A stretch of DNA of 64,000 nt, from NCBI GenBank assembly GCA_035363115.1, contig DAOSEM010000007.1:1-64000 (forward strand), in the 5' to 3' direction. This DNA comes from Syntrophales bacterium. GTDB taxonomy: Bacteria > Desulfobacterota > Syntrophia > Syntrophales > PHBD01. The position numbers were made by a program, and so were the translations under genes. Below are positions 54,791 through 62,823 of the stretch, piece by piece. A model generated the notes under the pieces. That model had not been told where the DNA came from, searched no databases, and worked only from the letters and a program-made list of their open reading frames with translations. Each line of letters starts with the position of its first letter. The first letter of the stretch is position 1.

Positions 54791-55114
54791 CTACAGGAAC
54801 CGGTAGATGAGGGACAGGGCCAGGAGGATGATGGCGACAAAGATGAAAACATCCGTTTTTTTATAGGCTTTCGCCCCGGCCACGACATAGCCGCAACCGT
54901 CGCAGACGACGAGTCGTCCCTCGACGGGGGCCCCGCAGTGTGGGCACGCCATCTTCCCGTCGGCCTGAGGGATCTTCTGGGCGACGCTTTTCCGCAGCTC
55001 TTCGTGGATGTCGTACCGCCATTCGCAGTCTTCGGTGGGACATCTCCCCTTGGGGTCCATGTTGTCGGTCCAGATGAAACTCTTCTGACAGAGAGGACAG
55101 GTGATCTTCTGCAT
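54791..55114 (-). CDS. Zinc-ribbon membrane-anchored small protein
   Basis: 107 residues. Two zinc knuckles: CPLCQKSF with RCPTEDC (residues ~6-35), and CPHCGAPV with CDGCGY (~65-85). A final hydrophobic helix (VFIFVAIILLALSLIYRFL) anchors it in the membrane. The ATG at 55112-55114 has no strong ribosome site but is the natural start of homology; longer in-frame reading runs through low-quality sequence. It may be the first gene of the gcv operon. The function is unknown. Confidence 0.75.
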   Translation of the reverse strand: MQKITCPLCQKSFIWTDNMDPKGRCPTEDCEWRYDIHEELRKSVAQKIPQADGKMACPHCGAPVEGRLVVCDGCGYVVAGAKAYKKTDVFIFVAIILLALSLIYRFL

Positions 55115-55440
55115 GAAACGTCTCCATGAACGGGATAAGGGAGTTGCTTGCGGGAAACGGGATTCCGTTTGCGCTTCACACGTACACCAATTCCCTCCCC
55201 ATTTCAAGGAACAAAACGCCGGAAACCCGCGAGGGCGCTTGGCGACGGAAGCGGATGCACGGCCGGGGCGGCGGGAAAAAGGATGTTCCGGGATCGAGAA
55301 ACGCGGCGGGAAAACGCGGCCGTTGATTTGTTCGGTGGAATGGGTTATAGGTTGCTTCCATTTCATGGGACCTTACAGGCATTGCCTGCCTGCACCCACT
55401 GCCGCTTCCGTGAAATGACAAGTGAAACGCGGAGTTCACG
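55115..55440. other. Divergent intergenic region
   Basis: 326 bases between the zinc-ribbon gene (minus) and the ABC operon (plus). It holds an AAACGG-GATT-CCGTTT hairpin (55155-55170) and, near the right end, a probable promoter for the ABC operon. No convincing gene, RNA or riboswitch was found. Confidence 0.5.
55323..55351 (+). promoter_or_regulatory. Candidate promoter of the amino-acid ABC operon
   Basis: TTGATT (55323-55328), 17-base spacer, TATAGG (55346-55351), about 85 bases before the first start codon. Confidence 0.45.
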
Positions 55441-56175
55441 ATGATCCGGTTCGATGCCGTCCACAAGTGGTTCAAGGATCTGCACGTTCTCAATGACATC
55501 AATCTCCATGTGAAGCAGGGCGAGGTCGTCGTCGTCTGCGGCCCCTCGGGGTCGGGGAAGTCGACCCTCATCCGGACGATCAACAAGCTGGAGCCCATCC
55601 AGAAAGGCCGGCTTGTCGTCGACGGCAAGGACCTTTCAGACCGGAAGACGGACATCAACAAGCTCCGGGCTGAAATCGGCTTTGTCTTCCAGCAGTTCAA
55701 TCTCTACCCCCACCTGACCGCCATCAAGAACATTACCCTGGCCCCCATCAAGATCCGCAAACTTCCGAAAAAGCAGGCGGAAGAGGAAGCGATGGCGCTC
55801 CTGGAGCGCGTGGGGCTGGCGGACCGTCGGGATTCCTATCCTTCCCAGCTCTCCGGCGGGCAGCAGCAGCGGGTGGCCATCGCCCGGGGGTTGGCCATGA
55901 AGCCCAAGATCATGTGCTTCGACGAGCCCACCTCGGCCCTGGACCCGGAAATGATCGGCGAGGTGCTCCAGGTCATGCAGGGGCTCGCCCACACGGGCAT
56001 GACCCTGATGGTGGTCACCCACGAGATGGGGTTTGCCCGGGAAGTGGCGGACCGTGTCATCTTCATGGATTACGGGGTTGTTCTCGAAGAGGCTGCTCCG
56101 GAGGAGTTCTTCCGGAATCCAAAACATGAAAGGGCCCAGCTCTTCCTGAAAGAGATCCTGTCGCCCATGCACTAA
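55441..56175 (+). CDS. Polar amino-acid ABC transporter, ATPase
   Basis: 244 residues. GlnQ/AapP-like ATPase. Walker [11 protein letters not shown]-loop [12 protein letters not shown], signature LSGGQQQR, Walker [13 protein letters not shown] and switch histidine in VTHEMGFA. First gene of a four-gene operon with binding protein and two permeases. The start ATG lies in GGAGTTCACG-like upstream context. Confidence 0.96.
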   Translation: MIRFDAVHKWFKDLHVLNDINLHVKQGEVVVVCGPSGSGKSTLIRTINKLEPIQKGRLVVDGKDLSDRKTDINKLRAEIGFVFQQFNLYPHLTAIKNITLAPIKIRKLPKKQAEEEAMALLERVGLADRRDSYPSQLSGGQQQRVAIARGLAMKPKIMCFDEPTSALDPEMIGEVLQVMQGLAHTGMTLMVVTHEMGFAREVADRVIFMDYGVVLEEAAPEEFFRNPKHERAQLFLKEILSPMH

Positions 56176-56202
56176 CCTTAAATAATAGAAGGAGGAAGGA
56201 AC

Positions 56203-57036
56203 ATGAAAAGGACGGCGGTATGGTTGATGGCGGTGCTTTTCTTCGTGGCCCTCTGTGGTGCGGCTGCAGCGGCCGACACGCTGGCGGACGCGAAGAAGAA
56301 GGGCGTCTTCGTCTGCGGCGTGAAGGATTCCACGCCCGGGTTCGGTTACATCGATGAAAAAAGCCGGGACATCGTCGGTTATGACGTCGATTTCTGCCGG
56401 GCCATTGCGAAGAAGATGGGCGTCAGGCTGGAACTGAAACCCGTCACCTCGGCCTCGCGGATCCCCCAGCTCATCGCCGGCAACATCGACATGATCGCCG
56501 CCACGATGACCAAAACGGCGGATCGGGCCAAGCAGATCGACTTCAGCTACACCTACTTCTTCACCGGGCAGAAGTTCATCACCCGGAAGGGAGAGGTGAA
56601 GAAGCTGCAGGACCTGGCGGGCAAGAGAATCGGAACCGCCAAGGGCTCGACCTCCGAGCAGAACGCCAAGAAGGCCCTGCCGACGGCGACCATCCTGTCC
56701 TTCGACGATTATCCCCAGGCTTTCCTGGCCCTGCAGCAGGGCAAGGTCGCGGCGGTGACCACCGACGAGTCGATCCTGGCCAACATCCTGGACAAGGCCC
56801 CGGACAAGACCAAGTACGAGATCCCCGACATCCAGATCTCCGACGAGCCCTATGGTCTCGGCATGCGGAAGGGGGACAAGAACCTGGTCGACTTCGTGAA
56901 CAAGACGATCGTGGAGATGGAGAAGAAGGGCGAGGCGAAGAAGATCTTCGACAAGTGGTTCGGACCCAAGGGGATGGCCTTCCACATGGCTCGCACTTTC
57001 AAGATTACGACGAAGAAAGAGCCCTGGGAGAAGTAA
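56203..57036 (+). CDS. Amino-acid ABC transporter, periplasmic binding protein
   Basis: 277 residues. Signal peptide MKRTAVWLMAVLFFVALCG with cleavage near AAAA-D. The SBP_bac_3 fold shows GVFVCGVKDSTPGFGYID, YDVDFCRAIAKKMGV, IDMIAATMTKTADRAKQIDFS and a FALGLRKGD-type end. Resembles glutamate/aspartate-binding proteins such as GltI; the arginine for the alpha-carboxylate should be the one in TADRAKQ. AGGAGGAAG precedes the ATG. Confidence 0.94.
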   Translation: MKRTAVWLMAVLFFVALCGAAAAADTLADAKKKGVFVCGVKDSTPGFGYIDEKSRDIVGYDVDFCRAIAKKMGVRLELKPVTSASRIPQLIAGNIDMIAATMTKTADRAKQIDFSYTYFFTGQKFITRKGEVKKLQDLAGKRIGTAKGSTSEQNAKKALPTATILSFDDYPQAFLALQQGKVAAVTTDESILANILDKAPDKTKYEIPDIQISDEPYGLGMRKGDKNLVDFVNKTIVEMEKKGEAKKIFDKWFGPKGMAFHMARTFKITTKKEPWEK

Positions 57037-57042
57037 CAAGCG

Positions 57043-57753
57043 GTGTTCAGCTATCAGTTCGACTGGTCGGTCGTCACTTCGGGCCAGTATTTCGAGTGGC
57101 TCGTGTCGGGGCTCAAGATCACCCTTGAGCTCTCCGTCTGGTCGATTGTCCTTTCCTTTCTACTGGGCCTGATCATTGCCGTCATGAGGATGAGCAATGT
57201 CAGGCCCATTCTCTGGTTTTCCCACGCGTACCTGGAATTCTTCCGCAACACTCCGCTCCTGGTCCAGATCTTCTTCTGGTACTTCGGCTCCTATCAGGTC
57301 CTGCCAAAGGCCGTGAACGACTGGCTCAACAGCGTCAATTTCGAGTTCGCCGCGGCGGTCATCGCGCTCACCATCTACACATCCGCCTTTATCGCCGAGG
57401 ACATCCGATCCGGTGTCCGCTCCATCCCGAAGGAGCAGATGGAAGCGGCCCGCAGCTCCGGTTTTTCGTATATCCGCTCCATGCTGTTCATTGTCCTGCC
57501 CCAGGCGGTCCGGCTGACGATTCCGCCCCTGATCAACCAGTTCCTCAACGTGACAAAGAACTCGTCCCTGGCCATGACGATCGGGGTGGCGGAGATTACC
57601 TACCAGGCGAGGCAGGTGGAGAGTTACACCTTCAAGGGCTTTGAGGCGTTCACGGCGGCGACGCTGGTCTACCTGATCCTGTCGCTGGTCATCGCCGGGA
57701 TGATGACGATCTACAACCGGAAGGTTCTCAGTCCCATGATGGGAGGGAAGTGA
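57043..57753 (+). CDS. Amino-acid ABC transporter permease 1
   Basis: 236 residues, HisM/GltJ-type permease with five membrane helices. EFFRNTPLLVQIFFWYF is the family signature; the EAA loop is EQMEAARSSGFSYIRSMLFIVLPQAVR. The start is a GTG at 57043, six bases after the binding-protein stop. Forms a heterodimer with the next permease. Confidence 0.94.
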   Translation: MFSYQFDWSVVTSGQYFEWLVSGLKITLELSVWSIVLSFLLGLIIAVMRMSNVRPILWFSHAYLEFFRNTPLLVQIFFWYFGSYQVLPKAVNDWLNSVNFEFAAAVIALTIYTSAFIAEDIRSGVRSIPKEQMEAARSSGFSYIRSMLFIVLPQAVRLTIPPLINQFLNVTKNSSLAMTIGVAEITYQARQVESYTFKGFEAFTAATLVYLILSLVIAGMMTIYNRKVLSPMMGGK

Positions 57754-58454
57754 TCGTGGAAGGGGGCTTTGACTTCACCGTAATCTGGACCAACATCGCC
57801 CATTTCATGATCGGCCGCTACCCCAGTGGGCCCATGGGCGGGGTGCTCCTGACGCTCTACCTGGCGATCGTGTCCCTCTTCCTGTCCTTTCTCGGAGGCA
57901 TGATCCTGGGGCTGATGTGCGTGGTCCGGAATCCGCTGATCCGTTACCCTACCCTGGCGGTGGTCAACCTGGTTCGGGGAATCCCGCTTCTGCTCGTGAT
58001 CTTCTGGATGTATTTCCTCCTGCCCTTCGTCATGGGACGGACGATGCCGGAGGCCTGGACGGTCATTGCGGCCCTCTCGATCTTCACGTCCGCCTACATG
58101 TCCCAGATCGTCCAGGCAGGGATCGAGGGGATCCCGAAAGGGCAGACCGAAGCGGCTCTCTCGACAGGTCTTCACCCCTGGATGGCCATGGTTTTTATCA
58201 TCCTGCCCCAGGCCCTGCGGAACATGATCCCGTCGTTCGTCAACCAGTTCGTCTCCATGATCAAGGACACCTCACTGGCGTTCATTGTCGGTGTGTCCGA
58301 ACTGACCCACGTGGCCACACAGGTGAACAACCGGACCATGATCTACCCGGCGGAAATCTTCTTGTTCATCTCCGTCGTCTATTTCATCATCTGTTTTGCC
58401 TTCACGACCTTGTCGAGGTGGTTGGAGAAGAGGCTGGCCCTTGCGGGCCGTTGA
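57750..58454 (+). CDS. Amino-acid ABC transporter permease 2
   Basis: 234 residues, the second GltK-type permease. VVNLVRGIPLLLVIFWMYF and the EAA loop GQTEAALSTGLHPWMAMVFIILPQALR are visible. The GTG start at 57750 overlaps the preceding stop (GTGA) with GGGAGGG upstream. Last gene of the transporter operon. Confidence 0.93.
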   Translation: MIVEGGFDFTVIWTNIAHFMIGRYPSGPMGGVLLTLYLAIVSLFLSFLGGMILGLMCVVRNPLIRYPTLAVVNLVRGIPLLLVIFWMYFLLPFVMGRTMPEAWTVIAALSIFTSAYMSQIVQAGIEGIPKGQTEAALSTGLHPWMAMVFIILPQALRNMIPSFVNQFVSMIKDTSLAFIVGVSELTHVATQVNNRTMIYPAEIFLFISVVYFIICFAFTTLSRWLEKRLALAGR

Positions 58455-58547
58455 AAGACGCCCGTCTGCTGCGTTCCCCTTGTCTTATCTCCCTCAGAAA
58501 TGGAAAGCTTCCTGCCCTGATTCCCCAGGTGTTGCGGCCCTGCCTCT

Positions 58548-60176
58548 TCACGAAGCGTTTTTGAATTTCCGCGGCAGGGGAGGCGCGTCGTACGTGTCCA
58601 TCACGACCTCGATGTAGGCCCCGCTGCCGCATCCCTCCGCCTTTCCGACGGCGTCGTCGAGCTCGCCGCACGTGGTCGCACGGGCGGCGAACCAGCCCTC
58701 ACACCCCAGTGCCTCGGGCAGCTTGTGATAATGCCATTGCGCCAGGTCGTTGTAGTATATGCCGGGGTCCTTGCAGAGGAGCCGCTCGATCAGGTATCCG
58801 TTGTTGTTGATGACGAACAGGATCGGCTTCAGTCCATAGCGGTGGAACATGCAGATCTCCTGGGCCGTAAGCTGGTGGGAGCCATCACCGGTGACAAGGA
58901 TGGCTCTCCGGCTCGGGTCGGCCAGGGCGGCGCCGAAGGCGGCCGGTGTGGCCCAGCCGATGGAGCCCCACAGGGACTGGTTGTGAAACGTCGAGCCTGC
59001 CGGCATCCGGGCGAACGCGAACCCCATGGACGCGGTGCCCGTTTCGACCACCACGATGTCTTCCGGTTTCAAAAGCCGTTCCAGTCGCGGGTACAGGTAG
59101 GACGAGGTGATTTTGTCGGCCGGGTTGCCTTCCGGCTTGTCGAGACCCTGGACCCGCGGGGCTTTGACATCTGTGCGCCGGGGGAGCCTTCCCGCCAGCG
59201 CCGCCAGCACATCCCTGATTTCCACGTTGTTGTAGACGGCATAACCCACCCGAACATGGTGGAGCATGATGTTGATACTCTTTGCCGGGTCGATCCTGGC
59301 GGTGAAGCCACCGGAACTCAGGTCCGTCATGAGCGCGCCGATTTCGATGATGCAGTCGCATCCCTCGACAAACTCGCGAACCTCCTCGTTCATGAGCCGT
59401 CCGTCATAGATGCCGATGTAGCCCGGATGGGTCTCATCCAGCACGGACTTGTCCATGATCATGGCGGCAAACGGCAGCCCCGATGCGGTCACCAGATCGG
59501 TTGCGGATTCTTTCAGTCCGCAGCGGGAAACGATGATGCCCGGCAGGAAGCAGGCGGAGCCGGCGCGGCACACGGCGTCGACGATGGCGTCTACTGCCTT
59601 TTCGAGAGCGGATGGGTCGCTTTCGCGGGTCTCGACGACCGGAACCGATCCGTTCACCGGCATGTTCGCATAGTCGGCCGGGAAGCCCATATAGACCGGT
59701 CGACGGTTGTAGAAAGCCGCCGCAATCAGCCGCTCCGTTTCACCGATGCAGTTGTCCGGGGTCAGGATCGCCCGTCCGCAGACCACGGGCTCGGTCATAT
59801 GATAAAAAAAATCGAATTGGCCGTTGCCGAACGTGTGATGAACCAGGCTTCGGGATCGTTTGGTCCCGCTCGATGGCATTCCCACCAGGTGAAAGACCGG
59901 AAGGTGCTCCGCATAGGAGCCGGCAATCCCGTTGACGGCGCTGAGCTCGCCTACCCCGTAGGTGGTGCTCAGTGCGGCGGCGCCCCGTATCCGGGCGTAT
60001 CCGTCCGCCGCGTAGGCGGCGTTCAGTTCGTTGCAGTTGCCGATCCAGCGGAGGCGGTCGTCCGTGCAGATCGCGTCGTTAATCGGAAAGGCAAAGTCTC
60101 CCGGCACCCCGAAAATGTCGTTGATGCCGATGGCCGAGAGGCGTGAAAGCACATATTGAATCACGGTCTTATTCAT
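58548..60176 (-). CDS. ThDP-dependent 2-oxoacid decarboxylase (PDC/IPDC type)
   Basis: 542 residues. Catalytic residues match Zymomonas pyruvate decarboxylase position by position: Asp27 in GVPGDF, Glu50 in NCNELNAAYAADGYAR and the His113-His114 pair in LVHHTFGNG. The ThDP motif is GDGSHQLTAQE to INNNGYLIE, and the glutamate of NNNGYLIE matches Glu473. Produces an aldehyde from pyruvate, phenylpyruvate or indolepyruvate. It stands alone and converges on the ABC operon. GGAGGGACAGG precedes the ATG. Confidence 0.92.
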   Translation of the reverse strand: MNKTVIQYVLSRLSAIGINDIFGVPGDFAFPINDAICTDDRLRWIGNCNELNAAYAADGYARIRGAAALSTTYGVGELSAVNGIAGSYAEHLPVFHLVGMPSSGTKRSRSLVHHTFGNGQFDFFYHMTEPVVCGRAILTPDNCIGETERLIAAAFYNRRPVYMGFPADYANMPVNGSVPVVETRESDPSALEKAVDAIVDAVCRAGSACFLPGIIVSRCGLKESATDLVTASGLPFAAMIMDKSVLDETHPGYIGIYDGRLMNEEVREFVEGCDCIIEIGALMTDLSSGGFTARIDPAKSINIMLHHVRVGYAVYNNVEIRDVLAALAGRLPRRTDVKAPRVQGLDKPEGNPADKITSSYLYPRLERLLKPEDIVVVETGTASMGFAFARMPAGSTFHNQSLWGSIGWATPAAFGAALADPSRRAILVTGDGSHQLTAQEICMFHRYGLKPILFVINNNGYLIERLLCKDPGIYYNDLAQWHYHKLPEALGCEGWFAARATTCGELDDAVGKAEGCGSGAYIEVVMDTYDAPPLPRKFKNAS

Positions 60177-60718
60177 ATCCCTGTCCCTCCTTTCGAACGG
60201 AGAACCCCGTCAGACGTCATCTCCTGGAAAACCGGAGACTTCGCATTGTGAGCCTCCCGGGCCTTTCTCTTGGTGAAAGAAAGGGATGCCCCGGATGGCA
60301 CCAGGATTCCGGGAAAACGTCCCTCTGTCCGCCGGCAAGAGCCTTCTCCGGAGGATGAACGCCTCTGGCATCATGGACTTTCCGGCCGGCCTTCCGGTCC
60401 GGTCAGACGATGGCAGGCAAGCCTGCGATGGGGACACATTGAAAAGATTGTTTTCCTCTATTCGCCCGGGGCGCTTCCGAACGCTGATTCCGCTCGGGTT
60501 TCGGATACTCCCGGGGATCAAAGAGGCAGGGTGTTCGGTGATCGCGGGCGCAAATCTCGAGGTCAGGCCTGAGGAATGTATATTCAGGCAGGGTTCATAT
60601 CATCGCTATGTCATCTTTGTCGATAAGGAAATGAGGGATTGTGACGGAACGGTCGGATTCCCGTGCCATGGTTCGGGCACGTTGATGGGCAACCCTTCGC
60701 AAAACCTTGTCCTGTTTT
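60177..60718. other. 542-base region without a supported gene
   Basis: Lies between the divergently oriented start of the decarboxylase gene and the end of the peptide deformylase gene. An open frame (60286-60735 plus) encodes a sequence with no recognisable domain and unconvincing ribosome site. It may hold the decarboxylase promoter. Confidence 0.45.
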
Positions 60719-61285
60719 CTAAAAACGCTCCTTGAGCACCTCCGCGAAGAAGCGTTCCTTCTTCTTCGGATACCAGAGACTGCCTTCGTAATCGACGATG
60801 AGCTTTCCGTCCAGGTGGTCGATCTCGTGCTGGGCGACGCGGGCCAGGAAGTCCAGATAGCGCCGGTTGATCTTTTTCCCGTGGCGGTCCAGGGCCCGGA
60901 CCTTGATTTCCGGGAACCGGTCGATCTCCACCTGGATGTCGGGGCAGGAAAGGCATCCCTCCGCGGCCTTCACCGGTTCCCCCCGGGACTGGGTGATCCG
61001 CGGGTTGACCAGAACGTCGAAATCGTCCTCCTTCTTCGACCAGGTCTTCTCGTCGAAGCCCTTGTTCCGGAACACCACGATCCTCTCGCTGATGCCGATC
61101 TGCGGGGCCGCCAGGCCCAGGGCGTCATTGCGATCGAGAAAGGTTTTCACCAGCGTCTCGATGTTCCGGATCGTTTCCGGAGTGAACGGGAATGCCGCCT
61201 CCCGGCAGGGAGTTCTCAGGATGGCAGCATCGCCGGCATTTTTTCCGGTTTCGGTCCACAGGGTCAGGACTCGTTTCCCCTCCAT
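60719..61285 (-). CDS. def: Peptide deformylase
   Basis: 188 residues. Removes the formyl group from nascent N-terminal methionine. Motif 1 GLAAPQIG, motif 2 EGCLSCPD (metal cysteine) and motif 3 QHEIDHLDG (HExxH) are intact. The ATG at 61283-61285 has AAAGGA nine bases upstream; the ATG three codons earlier (61294) would touch it. The ~30-residue N-terminal stretch before the enzyme core is slightly longer than in E. coli. Confidence 0.95.
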   Translation of the reverse strand: MEGKRVLTLWTETGKNAGDAAILRTPCREAAFPFTPETIRNIETLVKTFLDRNDALGLAAPQIGISERIVVFRNKGFDEKTWSKKEDDFDVLVNPRITQSRGEPVKAAEGCLSCPDIQVEIDRFPEIKVRALDRHGKKINRRYLDFLARVAQHEIDHLDGKLIVDYEGSLWYPKKKERFFAEVLKERF

Positions 61286-61421
61286 GCCTTCCATTCCTTT
61301 CTTTTCATGACTCTTGCGAGCCTATAGCACCAGGCGCCCAGTGATGCAAGGGAGTGGGCGAAACTCCTTGATTATTTGTGGGGCGTCTGTTAGCCTCTGC
61401 CCCTCACCGACGGAAGAACCC

Positions 61422-62690
61422 ATGTTGACCTCATTGATTCACCGGATAATCAGCAGGCAGGCAAAAAAGGAATTTTCCAGGGCCGTGAATTTCCAGACCG
61501 GCCCGCCCCCGGAACTGCCGGCCTGCACCGACTCGGAGTCCCGCCTGCTCTATCTTCACATTCCCTTCTGCGAACGGCTGTGTCCCTACTGCTCGTTCAA
61601 TCGTTTCGTTTTCCAGGAAAAGGTCTGCCGCCGCTACTTCAAGGCCCTGAGAAACGAGATGGGCCTCTACCGGGCCCGGGGCTATGATTTCCAGGGCATC
61701 TATGTCGGGGGCGGCACGCCGACGGTCCTGCCGGACGAACTGGCGGAAACGCTTCACCTGGCGCGGGAGACATTCGGAGTCCGCGAGATCTCCGTGGAGA
61801 CGAACCCGAATCACCTGACGGACCGGAACGTGGAAATCCTGCAGCAGGCGGGGGTGAACCGTCTTTCCGTGGGCATCCAGAGTTTCGATGACGGGCTCCT
61901 GCGGCAGATGGAGCGGCGCGACAAGTACGGGGGCGGCGAGGAGATTCTCGCTCGTCTCCGGACATACCAGGGAGCGTTCGATACGCTCAACGCCGACATG
62001 ATGTTCAATTTCCCCACCCAGACGCCCAAGATGCTCGATCGGGATCTGGACGTCCTGCTGGGGAGCGGCGTGGACCAGGTGACGTATTACCCCCTGATGG
62101 TGTCCGATTCGACCCGCCAGATGGTCACCCGGACGCTCGGATACGTGGACATGAAGCAGGAGGCTCTTTTCTACCGGCGCATTCTCGAACGGCTCCGGCC
62201 GACGTACCGGATGTCCTCGGCCTGGTGCTTCTGCCGCAAACCCTCCCTCATCGACGAATACATCGTGGATTACAGCGAATATGCCGGCCTGGGCAGCGGG
62301 TCCATCGGGTATCTCCACGGGACCTGCTATGCCAACACCTTCGATGTGGCCGAGTATGCCACCCGGATCGGTCGGGGAGAGCCGCCGCTGATGGCCTCCC
62401 GGACCTTCAGCCTTGAGGAGAGGATCCGTTACGATTTCATGATGAAGCTATTCGGCATGGAATTGAAGGAGTCATACCTGAAGGAAAAGTTTGGGGCCGT
62501 GTACCCGTATCTCTGGAAAGACATTGCGGCCTTCACCGCGGCTGGAGGGCTCCGCCGGCGAAACGGTACGTTTTTCCTGACGGAACGGGGATGCTACTAC
62601 TGGGTCATCCTGATGCGTGAGTTTTTCACGGCGGTGAACAACTTCCGCGATTTCTGCCGCGACGCCATCGCTTCTCCGCTGGTGTGGTGA
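61422..62690 (+). CDS. HemW/HemN-like radical SAM protein
   Basis: 422 residues. Radical SAM core begins with LYLHIPFCERLCPYCSFNRF (CxxxCxxC, second residue pair typical of CPxC), followed by IYVGGGTPTVLPDEL and VNRLSVGIQSFDDGLL, exactly the HemN family pattern. The C-terminus (LTERGCYYWVILMREFFTAVN) matches coproporphyrinogen oxidase-like proteins including HemW, a haem chaperone. It differs from HemW in a longer middle part. The ATG at 61422 is downstream of CGGAAGAA. It is followed by selA. Confidence 0.85.
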   Translation: MLTSLIHRIISRQAKKEFSRAVNFQTGPPPELPACTDSESRLLYLHIPFCERLCPYCSFNRFVFQEKVCRRYFKALRNEMGLYRARGYDFQGIYVGGGTPTVLPDELAETLHLARETFGVREISVETNPNHLTDRNVEILQQAGVNRLSVGIQSFDDGLLRQMERRDKYGGGEEILARLRTYQGAFDTLNADMMFNFPTQTPKMLDRDLDVLLGSGVDQVTYYPLMVSDSTRQMVTRTLGYVDMKQEALFYRRILERLRPTYRMSSAWCFCRKPSLIDEYIVDYSEYAGLGSGSIGYLHGTCYANTFDVAEYATRIGRGEPPLMASRTFSLEERIRYDFMMKLFGMELKESYLKEKFGAVYPYLWKDIAAFTAAGGLRRRNGTFFLTERGCYYWVILMREFFTAVNNFRDFCRDAIASPLVW

Positions 62691-62823
62691 AGCCCGCCTT
62701 TTCCGTGGCCGGGTGATCCGGGCCGCGCGGCCGAACCCGCCGCGTCGCGGATTCATATTCCCGTCGTGCAGGCAAGCGGGACGTGATTGGAAACACCGGA
62801 TTCCGTGAGGGAGGGAAATCAAC

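Noticed and set aside
54732..55440. Glycine riboswitch ahead of gcvT
   Set aside because: I looked for the conserved glycine aptamer core on the minus strand between the zinc-ribbon gene and the ABC operon and did not see it.
60286..60735. 149-codon plus-strand open frame in the gap before the deformylase gene
   Set aside because: No recognisable domain, no good ribosome site and it ends inside def on the other strand.
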